From positions 62,001-126,000 of the forward strand of contig NZ_QGHC01000003.1 of the NCBI RefSeq assembly GCF_003148905.1: a DNA stretch of 64,000 nt. The letters run 5' to 3'. The notes below the pieces were generated by a model, which was given only the letters and a program-made list of their open reading frames with translations, ran no database searches and had not been told where the DNA came from. This document shows, piece after piece, positions 24,414 through 33,561 of the stretch. The first letter of the stretch is position 1. The number at the start of each line of letters is the position of its first letter. The DNA is from Fulvimonas soli (lineage in GTDB: Bacteria; Pseudomonadota; Gammaproteobacteria; Xanthomonadales; Rhodanobacteraceae). A program made the position numbers and the translations under genes.

Positions 24414-25202
24414 ATGACCGAACATGCCCACCGCGTGCTGCGCCACCCGGTCGTGCTGCGCACGCTGGACGTGCTCCGCGTCGAACGCCTCACCCCGCAC
24501 ATGCAGCGCGTGGTGTTCGGCGGCGAGCAGCTGCGCGGCTTCCACAGCCCCGCGCCGGACGACCACGTCAAGCTGTTCTTCCCCAACCGCCACGGCGAGT
24601 TCGTGACGCCCACGCTGGGCCCGAACGGCCCGGAATACCCGCCCGGCCGCGAGCCCTCGCCGGCGCGCGACTACACCCCGCGCCGGCACGACGCCGCGCG
24701 CGGCGAGCTGGCCATCGACTTCGTGCTGCACGGCGACGGCCCGGCCTCCACCTGGGCCGCGCAGGCGGCGCCCGGCCAGCGCCTGGTCGCCGGCGGGCCG
24801 CGCGGCTCCTTCGTGGTGGCGGACGACTTCGACGCCTACGTGCTGGCCGGCGACGAGACCGCCCTGCCCGCGATCGGCCGCTGGCTGGAGGAACTGCCGG
24901 CCCGCGCCCGCGCGATCGTGCTGGCCGAGATCCCCGAGGCCGCCGACCGCCAGCCGCTGCCTTCCGCGGCCGCGGTCGAGGTGACCTGGCTGGAGCGCGA
25001 TGGCGCCGACGCCGCGGCCGACGGCCCGCTCGAACGGGCCCTGCGCGCCCTGCCCGCGCCGCGCGGCGACGCCTTCTGGTGGATCGCCGCCGAGTCGCGC
25101 CGCGCCCGCGCGATGCGCCAGTACCTGCACGACGAGCGCGGCGTGCCCAAGGACTGGCTCAAGGCCACCGGCTACTGGAAGGCCGACGCGGCCGCGCCGT
25201 GA
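24414..25202 (+). CDS. yqjH: YqjH/ViuB-like siderophore-interacting ferric reductase
   Basis: A 262-residue member of the siderophore-interacting protein family. It has the FAD-binding RDYTPR (residues 85-90), the phosphate-binding region AGGPRGSF and AGDETALPAI, and the C-terminal block YLHDERGVPKDWLKATGYWK. It reduces ferric-siderophore complexes in the cytoplasm with NAD(P)H, releasing ferrous iron. The start at 24414 is preceded by GGAG with nine bases between; two upstream in-frame ATGs (24399, 24408) are possible. It is the third gene of the putative metal-controlled operon and 82 bp after the Fur-like gene. Confidence 0.93.
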   Translation: MTEHAHRVLRHPVVLRTLDVLRVERLTPHMQRVVFGGEQLRGFHSPAPDDHVKLFFPNRHGEFVTPTLGPNGPEYPPGREPSPARDYTPRRHDAARGELAIDFVLHGDGPASTWAAQAAPGQRLVAGGPRGSFVVADDFDAYVLAGDETALPAIGRWLEELPARARAIVLAEIPEAADRQPLPSAAAVEVTWLERDGADAAADGPLERALRALPAPRGDAFWWIAAESRRARAMRQYLHDERGVPKDWLKATGYWKADAAAP

Positions 25203-25292
25203 ACCCCGCCTAAAGCGGCGCGGCCGCCAACACGGAATCTTGTCGCGCGCCACGCTATTGCTTTGCCGTGTCGCGCACGCAAGGAGACGGGC

Positions 25293-27413
25293 TTGGCCGG
25301 TCGCAGTCGCATACGCAAATGGCTGGCGTGGATCGCGGGCGCGCTGCTGGCGCTGGTCGCGCTGGCGGTGCTGGCGCTGGCGCTGTTCGACTGGAACCGC
25401 GCCCGTCCCTTCATCGACGACAAGGTGAGCCAGGCGCTCGGCCGCCCGTTCACCATCGCCGGCGACCTCTCCGTGGACTGGCGGCGCGACCGCGACGCCG
25501 GCGGGCTGGCCGCGCTGGTGCCCTGGCCGGAATTCACCGCGCGCGACATCCGCATCGGCAACCCGGACTGGGCGGCGCAGCCGCAGTTCGCGCGCCTGGA
25601 CGCGCTGCGCTTCCGCCTCGCGCCGCTGGCGCTGCTCGCGCACCGCGTCGAGGTGCCGATGCTGCAGCTGGTGCAGCCCGCCGTGGACCTGGAGCGCGAC
25701 GCGCAGGGCCGCGCCACCTGGGACTTCGCGCTGCCGCAGGGCGGCGCGCCGTCCGCGTGGAAGCTCGACCTGCGGCGCATCGGCTTCGATCGCGGCCGCA
25801 TCGCGCTGGACGACGCGCTCGGCCAGGTGAAGCTCGCGGTGGAGGTGACCCCGCTGGCCGGCCCGATCCCCTACGACCAGCTGGTCGCGCAGGCATCGGA
25901 CGAGGCGCGCGCGGACGCCAGCCAGTCCGCCGGCGCCGCGGCGGGCAAGACGCTGGCCGGCCAGGCGCCGCGCGACGAGCGCGTCGGCAACGCCCGCGGC
26001 GACCTGCGCTACCTGTTCGGCTGGACCGCGCAGGGCAGCTACAAGGGCGCGCCGGTCAAGGGCAGCGGCCGCACCGGCGGCATGCTGGCGCTGCAGGACG
26101 CCAGCCAGCCGTTCCCGCTGCAGGCGCGCGTGCGGATCGGCGACAGCCGCATCGCCCTGGTCGGCACGCTCACCGACCCGCTGCACCTGGGCGCGCTGGA
26201 CGTGCGCCTGTGGTTCGCCGGCAGCAGCATGGCCAAGCTCTACGCCATCACCGGCGTCACCCTGCCCGACACGCCGCCGTTCGCCACCGAGGGCCACCTC
26301 ACCGCGCAGCTCAGGCGCGGCGGCAGCCGCTATGGCTACCACGGCTTCCGCGGCCGCGTGGGCGGCAGCGACCTGGCCGGCGACCTCGACTACGTCACCG
26401 GCGGCGCGCGCCCGAAGCTGAGCGGCAAGGTGCAGTCCAGGCTGCTGCGCTTCGCCGACCTGGCGCCGCTGATCGGCGCCGACTCGAACGCGCAGAAGCA
26501 GCAGCGCGGCGACGCCACGCCGCAGCCGGCCGACAAGGTGCTGCCGGTCGAGCCGTTCCGCACCGAGCGCTGGCGCGCGATGGACGCCGACGTCGCCTAC
26601 GCCGCGGCGCGCATCGTGCACGGCGAGGGCAGCGTGCCGGTGGAGGCGCTGGACACCCACCTCACGCTCGACGACGGCGTGCTGGCCCTCTCCCCGCTGC
26701 GCCTGGGCCTGGCCGGCGGCACCGTGGACGGCCGCGTGCGCCTGGACGGCAGCGCCGCGCCGATGCGCGGCGCGCTGCAGCTGCACGCGCGCCACCTCAA
26801 GCTGAAGCGGCTGTTCCCCACCTTCCAGCCGATGCAGACCAGCCTGGGCGAGATCAACGGCAGCGCCGACCTCAAGGCGCAGGGCAACTCGGTGGCCGCC
26901 CTGCTCGGCAGCGCCGACGGCGGGCTGAAGCTGCTGATGAACGACGGCGCGATCAGCCGCAACCTGCTGGAGACCGCCGGCCTCAACGTGGGCAACATCG
27001 TGCTCGGCAAGCTGTTCGGCGACCGCACCGTGAAGATCAACTGCGCGGCCACCGACCTGGCGGCCGAGAACGGCCGCTTCGCCACGCGCCTGTTCGTGTT
27101 CGACACCGACGACGCGGAGATCGACGTGGACGGCACCGTGGACTTCGCCAGCGAGAAGCTGGACCTGGACGTGCAGCCGCACACCAAGGGCTTCCGCGTG
27201 CTCTCGCTGCGCTCGCCGCTGTACGTGCGCGGCACGCTGAAGAAGCCCGACGTGGGCGTGCACGCCGGCCCGCTGCTGGCGCGCGGCGCGGGCGCGGTGG
27301 CGCTGGGCGTGGCCGCGGCCCCGGCCGCCGCGCTGCTGGCGATGGTGGCGCCCAGCCACGGCGACGGCGACGACGGCACCTGCCGCAAGGTGCTGGCGAA
27401 GATGCGCCGATGA
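25293..27413 (+). CDS. AsmA family envelope protein
   Basis: A protein of about 706 residues with one N-terminal membrane helix (KWLAWIAGALLALVALAVL) and a large periplasmic AsmA/AsmA_2 domain. Typical pieces are FIDDKVSQALGRPFTIAGDL near the start and the C-terminal block GLKLLMNDGAISRNLLETAG. AsmA-like proteins are now thought to bridge inner and outer membranes for lipid transport. I choose the TTG at 25293, which has AAGGAG six bases before it; another TTG at 25263 would place the ribosome site inside the gene. Confidence 0.92.
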   Translation: MAGRSRIRKWLAWIAGALLALVALAVLALALFDWNRARPFIDDKVSQALGRPFTIAGDLSVDWRRDRDAGGLAALVPWPEFTARDIRIGNPDWAAQPQFARLDALRFRLAPLALLAHRVEVPMLQLVQPAVDLERDAQGRATWDFALPQGGAPSAWKLDLRRIGFDRGRIALDDALGQVKLAVEVTPLAGPIPYDQLVAQASDEARADASQSAGAAAGKTLAGQAPRDERVGNARGDLRYLFGWTAQGSYKGAPVKGSGRTGGMLALQDASQPFPLQARVRIGDSRIALVGTLTDPLHLGALDVRLWFAGSSMAKLYAITGVTLPDTPPFATEGHLTAQLRRGGSRYGYHGFRGRVGGSDLAGDLDYVTGGARPKLSGKVQSRLLRFADLAPLIGADSNAQKQQRGDATPQPADKVLPVEPFRTERWRAMDADVAYAAARIVHGEGSVPVEALDTHLTLDDGVLALSPLRLGLAGGTVDGRVRLDGSAAPMRGALQLHARHLKLKRLFPTFQPMQTSLGEINGSADLKAQGNSVAALLGSADGGLKLLMNDGAISRNLLETAGLNVGNIVLGKLFGDRTVKINCAATDLAAENGRFATRLFVFDTDDAEIDVDGTVDFASEKLDLDVQPHTKGFRVLSLRSPLYVRGTLKKPDVGVHAGPLLARGAGAVALGVAAAPAAALLAMVAPSHGDGDDGTCRKVLAKMRR

Positions 27414-27457
27414 TCCCCGCGCCTCACCATCTCCGCGAACCACGCCGCGCGACAGCT

Positions 27458-27619
27458 CCCTCTCCCCTCCGGGGAGAGGGCCGGGGTGAGGGGACACCCT
27501 CGCCTCGACGCCCGTCATGGCCAGCGGCTTCCACGCCCGGGCTTCCGCGGCCCCAACGTTTCTCGCCAGACCGGCCCCTCACCCTAGCCCTCTCCCCGGA
27601 GGGGAGAGGGAACTGGGCC
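27458..27619. repeat. Inverted REP pair, first of two tandem copies
   Basis: A 162-bp unit beginning with ccctctcccctccggggag and ending with the inverse REP plus aactgggcc. Between the two REP arms lies a unique-looking spacer (gacgcccgtcatggccagcg...). A near-identical copy follows at 27657. The 524-bp gap 27414-27937 holds only these two units and the promoter region of the next gene. Confidence 0.88.
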
Positions 27620-27656
27620 TGCTGATCCCGAGCGCCAACCTCCATACGCGATAGCC

Positions 27657-27818
27657 CCCTCTCCCCTCCGGGGAGAGGGCAGGGGTGAGAGGACACCCTC
27701 GCCTCGACGCCCGTCATGACCAGCGGCTTCCATGCCCGGGCTTCCGCGGCCTCAACGTTTCTCGCCAGACCGGCCCCTCACCCTAGCCCTCTCCCCGGAG
27801 GGGAGAGGGAACTGGGCC
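27657..27818. repeat. Inverted REP pair, second tandem copy
   Basis: The same 162-bp unit as at 27458, differing at only a few positions (for example ccggggtgagg/caggggtgaga, atggcc/atgacc, cacgccc/catgccc). The 37 bp between the copies are unrelated. The copies arose by tandem duplication of a complete REP pair together with its spacer. Confidence 0.88.
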
Positions 27819-27937
27819 GAGGCATGGATGGCGAGCCACTCAAGGCCACCACTCGCCCGAAGCCCACCGCCGCAAGACCTCGCTGGACGCACCGCCCGGC
27901 GCCTACAATGCCCGCCCCCTCCCCTCGCGCGTTCCCC

Positions 27938-28867
27938 ATGCAAGCCGTCAACAAGGCCCGCCTGCAGATCCACTTCTGCGTGCTGCTGTGGGGCTTCACC
28001 GCCATTCTCGGCAAGCTGATCAGCCTGTCCGCGCTGCCCTTGGTGTGGTGGCGCATGCTGCTGGTGAGCGGGGCGCTGCTGCTGGTGCCGCGGGTCTGGC
28101 GGGCGCTGCGCGCGATGCCGGTGCGGCTGCGCTGCGCCTATGCCGGCATCGGCGTGCTGGTGTCGCTGCACTGGCTCACCTTCTACGCCGCGATCAAGCT
28201 CTCCAACGCCTCGGTGGGCGCCACCTGCATCGCGCTGGGCCCGGTGTTCCTGGCCTTCGTCGAGCCGTGGATCGCGCGGCGGCGCTTCGACCCGCGCGAG
28301 CTGCTGCTCGGCATCGCGGTGGTGCCCGGCGTGGCGCTGGTCGCCGGCGGCGTGCCGCACGGCATGCGGGCCGGCATCGCGGTGGGCGCGCTGTCGGCGC
28401 TGCTGGTGGCGCTGTTCGGCGCCTGCAACAAGCGGCTGGCGGAACACGGCGACCCGCTCGCCGTCACCTGCCTGGAGCTGGGCGCCGGCACCGTCTTCCT
28501 CGCCGCGCTGGCGCCGCTGCTGCCGCATGCCGGCCCCGCGTTCCCGCTGCCCGGCGCGCGCGACGCGCTGCTGCTGCTGGCGCTGGCCTTCGGCTGCACG
28601 CTGCTGCCGTTCGCGCTGGTGCTGTCGGCGCTGCGCCACGTCAGCGCCTTCGGCATGCAGGTGGTGACCAACCTGGAGCCGGTCTACGCGATCGTGCTGG
28701 CGATCGTGCTGCTGGGCGAGCAGCGCGAGCTGGACGTGCGCTTCTACCTGGGCGTGGCGGTGATCCTCGCCGCGGTGTTCGCCCATCCGCTGCTGCACCG
28801 CGAGCGGCGGCGCCCGGAGCACGCCGAGCTGCTCGGCACCGCCGAGAGCCGCGGCGTGGCCGACTAG
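27938..28867 (+). CDS. EamA/DMT-family transporter
   Basis: A 309-residue, ten-helix drug/metabolite transporter made of two EamA repeats. The N-terminal segment QIHFCVLLWGFTAILGKLISL and the mid-protein SLHWLTFYAAIKLSNASVGA are typical, and helix 9-10 ends with NLEPVYAIVLAIVLLGE. Substrate is unknown; such proteins export amino acids, nucleosides or sugars. The ATG at 27938 gives a short polar start; an ATG at 27908 would add ten Pro-rich residues. The stop overlaps that of the convergent LysR gene by four bases. Confidence 0.9.
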   Translation: MQAVNKARLQIHFCVLLWGFTAILGKLISLSALPLVWWRMLLVSGALLLVPRVWRALRAMPVRLRCAYAGIGVLVSLHWLTFYAAIKLSNASVGATCIALGPVFLAFVEPWIARRRFDPRELLLGIAVVPGVALVAGGVPHGMRAGIAVGALSALLVALFGACNKRLAEHGDPLAVTCLELGAGTVFLAALAPLLPHAGPAFPLPGARDALLLLALAFGCTLLPFALVLSALRHVSAFGMQVVTNLEPVYAIVLAIVLLGEQRELDVRFYLGVAVILAAVFAHPLLHRERRRPEHAELLGTAESRGVAD

Positions 28868-29760
28868 CGCGCCGCCAGCGCGGCGCGCAGGTGGTCGATG
28901 AAGGCGCGCACCTTGGCCGGCGGCCGCTGGCCCGGATAGACCGCGTGGAAGCTGCCCTCGGGCAGGCGGTACGCGGGCAGCAGCCGGCGCAGCCGCCCGG
29001 CGTCCAGGTCGGCCTCGACCATGAAGTCGGGCAGCACCGCCAGGCCGGCGCCGGCCAGCGCCATCGCGTGCACCGCGGCGGCGCTGTCGGCCTGCGCGCG
29101 CGGCCGCAGGCGCGCCGCGTGGCGCGCGCCGCGACGGTCGGCGAGGCTCCAGCGCGTGGGCGAGGACAGCGCGGTGAGCGCGATCGCGTCGTGTTCGGCC
29201 AGGTCCTGCGGGCGCCGCGGCGCGCCGCGCGCGTCGAGGTAGGCCGGCGCGGCGACCAGCCACTGCTGGAAGCCGTCCAGGCGCACCGCGTGCAGGCCGG
29301 AATCGCGCAGCGGGCCGCCGCGGATCGCCAGGTCGAAGCGCTCGCCGATCAGGTCGCGCAGCTGGTCGTCCAGCACCAGGTCGGCGCGCAGCTGCGGGTG
29401 CAGGCGCAGGAAGCCGGCCAGCGCCGGCGCGATCACCATGGCGCCGTAGTTGGCCGGCGCGGTGAGGCGCAGCGTGCCGCGCGGCAGCTCGCGCCCGGCG
29501 CCGACGCGCTCGATCGCTGCCTGCGCCTCGGCCAGGATGCGCACGCAGTCCTCGTGGAAGGCCGCGCCGGCCTCGGTCAGCGCCATCCGCCGCGTGCTGC
29601 GCACCAGCAGCGTCGCGCCCAGCTCGCGCTCCAGCCGCGCCAGGTGCTGGCTCACCATCGCCTTGGTCAGGCCCAGCTGCGCGGCCGCCGCGGTGAACGA
29701 GCCGGCCCGCACCACCGCGGCGAACACCGCCAGCCGGTTGAGGTTGACCTCGCCGCCCAT
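28864..29760 (-). CDS. LysR-family transcriptional regulator
   Basis: The 298-residue regulator has an N-terminal winged helix (LNRLAVFAAVVRAGSFTAAA, then LTKAMVSQHLARLE, residues 6-46) and a type-2 periplasmic-binding-like effector domain ending in RAFIDHLRAAL. The CrgA/YhcS-like subgroup is suggested by RGTLRLTAPANYG. It is transcribed away from the NAD-binding protein gene at 29873 with 112 bp between, a usual LysR-target arrangement, so that gene is its most likely target. Confidence 0.93.
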   Translation of the reverse strand: MGGEVNLNRLAVFAAVVRAGSFTAAAAQLGLTKAMVSQHLARLERELGATLLVRSTRRMALTEAGAAFHEDCVRILAEAQAAIERVGAGRELPRGTLRLTAPANYGAMVIAPALAGFLRLHPQLRADLVLDDQLRDLIGERFDLAIRGGPLRDSGLHAVRLDGFQQWLVAAPAYLDARGAPRRPQDLAEHDAIALTALSSPTRWSLADRRGARHAARLRPRAQADSAAAVHAMALAGAGLAVLPDFMVEADLDAGRLRRLLPAYRLPEGSFHAVYPGQRPPAKVRAFIDHLRAALAAR

Positions 29761-29872
29761 GGTCCCTCCTTTGCCAATCGAAACTTGACGATGAATTACC
29801 CATGGGTGCGTTTATCGATCCAATGATCCGGCGCATGCTGTGCGCCGTTCCCCTTGCCATGGAGCCATTCCC

Positions 29873-30514
29873 ATGAAACTCGCCCTGTTCGGCGCCACCG
29901 GCCACGTCGGCCGGAGCATCCTCGACGAGGCGCTGGCGCGCGGCCACCGGGTCGTCGCCGTCGTGCGCGACCCGGCGCGGCTGGACCGCCGTCACGCGAA
30001 GCTGGAGGTCGTGGCCGGCGACGCGGCCAGGCCCGCCACCTGGCTCGACGCGGTGCGCGGCAGCGATGCGGCCATCGCCAGCCTGTCCGCCCGCCGCGAC
30101 GGCGACAACGCCGTCATCCCCGCCCTTGCCCGCACCCTGCTGGAGCACCTGCCCGAGGCGGGCGTGAAGCGGCTGCTGTGGGTGGGCGGCGCGGGCTCGC
30201 TGGAGACCGCGCCGGGCGTGCGGGTGATCGACGATCCCGCCTTTCCCGCGGCGTGGAAGCCGGAGGCGGAAGGCCAGGCCAGGGCGCTGGAGGTGTTCCG
30301 CGCCAGCGATTCCGGCGTGGACTGGACTTTCGTCAGCCCCGCCGCCCTGCTGGAGGACGGCGAGCGCACCGGCGCCTACCGCCTCGGCGGCGACCGGCTG
30401 CTGGTCGATGCGCAGGGCGCGAGCCGGATCAGCGTGGCCGACTTCGCCGTCGCCATGCTCGACCGCGCGGAAAAGGACGATGCGCCGCGGCGGCGGGTAT
30501 CGGTTGCGTACTGA
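29873..30514 (+). CDS. NAD(P)H-binding protein (YwnB/NmrA-like)
   Basis: A 213-residue Rossmann protein with the NAD(P) motif LALFGATGHVGRSIL at the very start and the YwnB-type blocks VAVVRDPARL and WTFVSPAALLEDGERTG. The family includes quinone or flavin reductases and redox sensors; the substrate is unknown. It lacks the Tyr-Lys catalytic pair of classical SDRs. Divergent from the LysR gene, which probably controls it; the intergenic region contains ATCG-N8-CGAT (around 29777-29792), a possible operator. Confidence 0.88.
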   Translation: MKLALFGATGHVGRSILDEALARGHRVVAVVRDPARLDRRHAKLEVVAGDAARPATWLDAVRGSDAAIASLSARRDGDNAVIPALARTLLEHLPEAGVKRLLWVGGAGSLETAPGVRVIDDPAFPAAWKPEAEGQARALEVFRASDSGVDWTFVSPAALLEDGERTGAYRLGGDRLLVDAQGASRISVADFAVAMLDRAEKDDAPRRRVSVAY

Positions 30515-30577
30515 CCTGATGCTGCTGGTGAGGGGCCGGCCGGAGCAAACCGCCCCGACACCGCCCTCGGCCGGCGG

Positions 30578-31702
30578 CTAGAACCAGAACCTCACCCCCG
30601 CCACCCACGCCGTCTCGCGCGCCGGCTCCGGCCGCCGCGGCGGATCGAACCGCCCGAAGCGCCGCGTCCAGCCGATGCCGAGATAGGGCGCGAAGCGGCG
30701 GCTGATCTCGTAGCGCAGGCGCAGGCCGGCCTCGGCCTCGCTCAACCCGGCGCGCACGCCGCGGGCCGGGTCGTCCCTGCCGTAGACGTCCAGTTCCAGC
30801 CGCGGCTGCAACAGCAGCCGCTGGGTGAAGCGCAGCTCGTAGCTCGCCTCCAGCCGCGCCGCGGTGCGTCCCCCGCTGCCGGCGTACGCGGTGGCCGACA
30901 GCTCGAACCAGTAGGGTGCCAGTCCCTGCACGCCGAACGCGGCCCATTGCCGCGACGGGCCGCCGCCGGCGTCGTGGCGCACGCCCAACTGCCAGTCCCA
31001 GAACGCGGCGGCCGCATGGCTCCACAGCAGCTCGATGCGTGCCTCGCGCAGGCCGCCGTCCCCGCGTTCGCCCTCGCTCTTCAGCCACAGCCGGTCGAGA
31101 TCGCCGCCCCACCAGGCCTCGCCTTCCCAGGCCATGCCGTCGTCGCCGCGCGTCGCGCGGCGGTATTCGAGGCGGTCGAGCCGCAGCATCGCGCGCGGGG
31201 CGTCGCCGTGCATCTGCATGGCGTCGGCCATGCGCGCCGCGGGCACCGGCGTGGGCCCGCCTGAAGGCGGCGCGGGCGGCACGTGGTCGTTCGGCGGGCG
31301 GCCGTCCATGGACGTGCCCCCATCGCCGGCGGCCGTGCCCGGCATGGCTTCCCCGCCGCCGTGCGGCATGTCCTGCCTGTCCATGGCGTGCCGGTCGTGC
31401 GGCATGTCCGGCATGCCGGCGGCCTGGCCACCGTGCGCCATGCCGGGCATCGCCATCGCGTCGTGGCCCGCACGTGCCGCGGGCTTCGTCGCGCGAGGCG
31501 CGGCGTGCGGCTTCGCCGCCGGCGTCTTCTGCGGCGGCTCCATGTCCATGCCGGGCATGTCGTCCATCGGCATCGCCGGCGCGGCGGTGCTTGAAGGAGC
31601 AGGCGGCGCTTCCGCCTCGCTGGGGTGCATGTGCTGCGCCATCGCAGCCGTGCCGAGCGTGCAAAGCAGGCCCAGCGCGGGAATCGAGCCTCTCGCCTTC
31701 AT
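30578..31702 (-). CDS. copB: Copper resistance protein B
   Basis: A 374-residue outer-membrane CopB. The signal peptide (ending AAMAQ) precedes a long Met/His/Pro-rich region (about residues 22-165) with MDDMPGMDM- and MPHDRHAMDR-type copper-binding clusters. The C-terminal 210 residues form a beta-barrel that starts LRLDRLEYRR and ends in Phe-Trp-Phe. CopB binds or exports copper at the outer membrane. Its start overlaps the copA stop by four bases (ATGA), so the two are translated together. Last gene of the copLAB unit. Confidence 0.94.
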   Translation of the reverse strand: MKARGSIPALGLLCTLGTAAMAQHMHPSEAEAPPAPSSTAAPAMPMDDMPGMDMEPPQKTPAAKPHAAPRATKPAARAGHDAMAMPGMAHGGQAAGMPDMPHDRHAMDRQDMPHGGGEAMPGTAAGDGGTSMDGRPPNDHVPPAPPSGGPTPVPAARMADAMQMHGDAPRAMLRLDRLEYRRATRGDDGMAWEGEAWWGGDLDRLWLKSEGERGDGGLREARIELLWSHAAAAFWDWQLGVRHDAGGGPSRQWAAFGVQGLAPYWFELSATAYAGSGGRTAARLEASYELRFTQRLLLQPRLELDVYGRDDPARGVRAGLSEAEAGLRLRYEISRRFAPYLGIGWTRRFGRFDPPRRPEPARETAWVAGVRFWF

Positions 31703-33474
31703 GCCACCACCACCTCGCGGAACATGCCCGCCTCCATGTGGTAGAGCAGGTGGCAGTGGTAGGCCCAGCGGCCCGCCGCGTCGGCGCTGACGCGGTAGCT
31801 CAGCCGCTGCGCCGGCTGCACGCTCACCGTGTGCTTGCGCACCAGGAACTCGCCGCGCTCGTCCTCCAGCTCGCTCCACATGCCGTGCAGGTGGATCGGG
31901 TGGGTCATCATGGTGTCGTTGACCAGGGTGATGCGCACGTGCTCGCCGTGCCTGAGCCGCAGCGGCGGCGCCTTGGCGTAGCGGGCGGCGTCGAACGACC
32001 ACAGGTAGCGCTGCATGTTGCCGGTGAGGCGCAGGGTCAGCTCGCGGTCCACGCGCGGCGAGATCGGCGCGGTGAGCGTGCGCAGGTCGGCGTAGCCGAG
32101 CACGCGCCGGCCGTTGCCGCGCAGGCCGACGCCGGGATCGTCGAGGTCGGTGCGCGGCCGCGCCACGCGCATGTCCACCTCGGGGCCGGTGGCCAGCGCG
32201 GCGGATGCGGCCGGCGCCGCGCCCGCGCCGTGGCCCATCGCCATGTGGTCCATCGCGGCATGGCCCATTCCGGCCCGGTCCATCGCCGCGTGGTCCATGC
32301 CCGGCATGCCGTCCGCGCCGGCCGGCGGCGCGGCCATGCCCATCGCGCCCATCATGTCCGCCATCGCCAGCCGCGGACGCGGGTCGAGCGGCGGCACCTC
32401 CGCGCGCAGGCCGGGACGCGGCGCCAGCGTGCCGCAGGCGTAGCCGCTGCGGTCCATGCTCTGCGCGAAGATCGTCCAGGCGCGGTCGGCCGCCGGCCGC
32501 ACGATCACGTCCAGCGTCTCGGCGGTGCCGAGGCGGAACTCGTCCACGCTCACCGGCTCCACGTCCTGGCCGTCGGCGGCGACCACGGTCATCTTCAGGC
32601 CGGGGATGCGCACGTCGAAGAAGCTCATCGACGAGCCGTTGATGAAGCGCAGCCGCACCCGCTCGCCGGCGGCGAACAGGCCGGTCCAGTTGGCGGCCGG
32701 CGCGTGGCCGTTCATCAGGTAGGTGTAGGCGGCGCCGGAGACGTCGGCGAGGTCGCTGGGGTCCATCCGCATGCGCTGCCACATGCGCCGCTCGTCCAGC
32801 GCGGCGCGCAGGCCGCGCGCATGGGCGTCGCGCAGGAACTCGCCGACGGTGGGCTCGCCGCGGTTGTAGTAGTCGGACTGCTTCTTGAGGTTGGCGTAGA
32901 TGCGCTCGGGGTCGTCGTCGGTCCAGTCGCTGAGCAGCACCACGTGGTCGCGCTCGGCCGGATGCCGCTCGCCGCCGCGCGGCTCGATCACGATGGGGCC
33001 GTACAGCCCGGTCTGCTCCTGGAAGCGCGAGTGGCCGTGGTACCAGTAGGTGCCCGCCTGGTTCACCGCGAAGCGGTAGACGTACTCGCCGCCCGGCGGG
33101 ATGCCGTCGAAGCTCAGCCCCGGCACGCCGTCCATGTCGGCCGGCAGCACGATGCCGTGCCAGTGGATCGAGCTGGTCACCGGCAGCACGTTGCGCACGC
33201 GCAGCGTCACCGTGTCGCCCTGCCGCCAGCGCAGCAGCGGCGCGGGCAGTCGCCCGTTGACCACGGTGGCGAGGCGGCGGCGCCCGGTGAAGTCGACCGG
33301 CAGCTCGCCGATCTCCAGTTCGAAAGTGGTGCCGCGCAGTTCGGCGCGCGGCGCGGCCTGCGCCGGCGCCCGCCACGGCGCCCATCCCAGGCCGGCGGCC
33401 ACGCCGCCCAGCGCGAGGCCCTGCACGAAACGCCGGCGCGGCAGCAGCACGCCGCGCGGATCCTGTCTGTTCAT
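31699..33474 (-). CDS. copA: Periplasmic multicopper oxidase CopA
   Basis: A 591-residue multicopper oxidase exported by the Tat system (RRRFVQG in the signal). Copper ligands are seen in HWHG (about residue 105), WYHGHS, HPIHLHG and the C-terminal HCHLLYHMEAGM, giving the type 1 and trinuclear sites. A Met/His-rich insertion (about residues 370-415; repeated DHAAM and MGHAAM words) is characteristic of CopA from Cop systems and binds Cu(I). It oxidises Cu(I) or stores copper in the periplasm. The ATG at 33474 gives the proper Tat signal; the frame extends upstream without one. Confidence 0.96.
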   Translation of the reverse strand: MNRQDPRGVLLPRRRFVQGLALGGVAAGLGWAPWRAPAQAAPRAELRGTTFELEIGELPVDFTGRRRLATVVNGRLPAPLLRWRQGDTVTLRVRNVLPVTSSIHWHGIVLPADMDGVPGLSFDGIPPGGEYVYRFAVNQAGTYWYHGHSRFQEQTGLYGPIVIEPRGGERHPAERDHVVLLSDWTDDDPERIYANLKKQSDYYNRGEPTVGEFLRDAHARGLRAALDERRMWQRMRMDPSDLADVSGAAYTYLMNGHAPAANWTGLFAAGERVRLRFINGSSMSFFDVRIPGLKMTVVAADGQDVEPVSVDEFRLGTAETLDVIVRPAADRAWTIFAQSMDRSGYACGTLAPRPGLRAEVPPLDPRPRLAMADMMGAMGMAAPPAGADGMPGMDHAAMDRAGMGHAAMDHMAMGHGAGAAPAASAALATGPEVDMRVARPRTDLDDPGVGLRGNGRRVLGYADLRTLTAPISPRVDRELTLRLTGNMQRYLWSFDAARYAKAPPLRLRHGEHVRITLVNDTMMTHPIHLHGMWSELEDERGEFLVRKHTVSVQPAQRLSYRVSADAAGRWAYHCHLLYHMEAGMFREVVVA

Positions 33475-33561
33475 CGTCGTTGTGTCCGTCGTCCGCGCCT
33501 GCCAGTCAGGCGCAACCACCTCGCCGGGTCCGGCCCGGCGGCTCGAGCGAAATGACGACGG

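Noticed and set aside
23631-27518. A 1295-codon minus-strand frame opposite the yqjH and AsmA genes
   Set aside because: No recognisable domains; it is the shadow of the strongly GC-biased forward genes.
30578-33385. An apparent single long copB frame reaching far into copA
   Set aside because: The upstream part is an out-of-frame reading of copA. The true copB start is at 31702, overlapping the copA stop, where a signal peptide begins.
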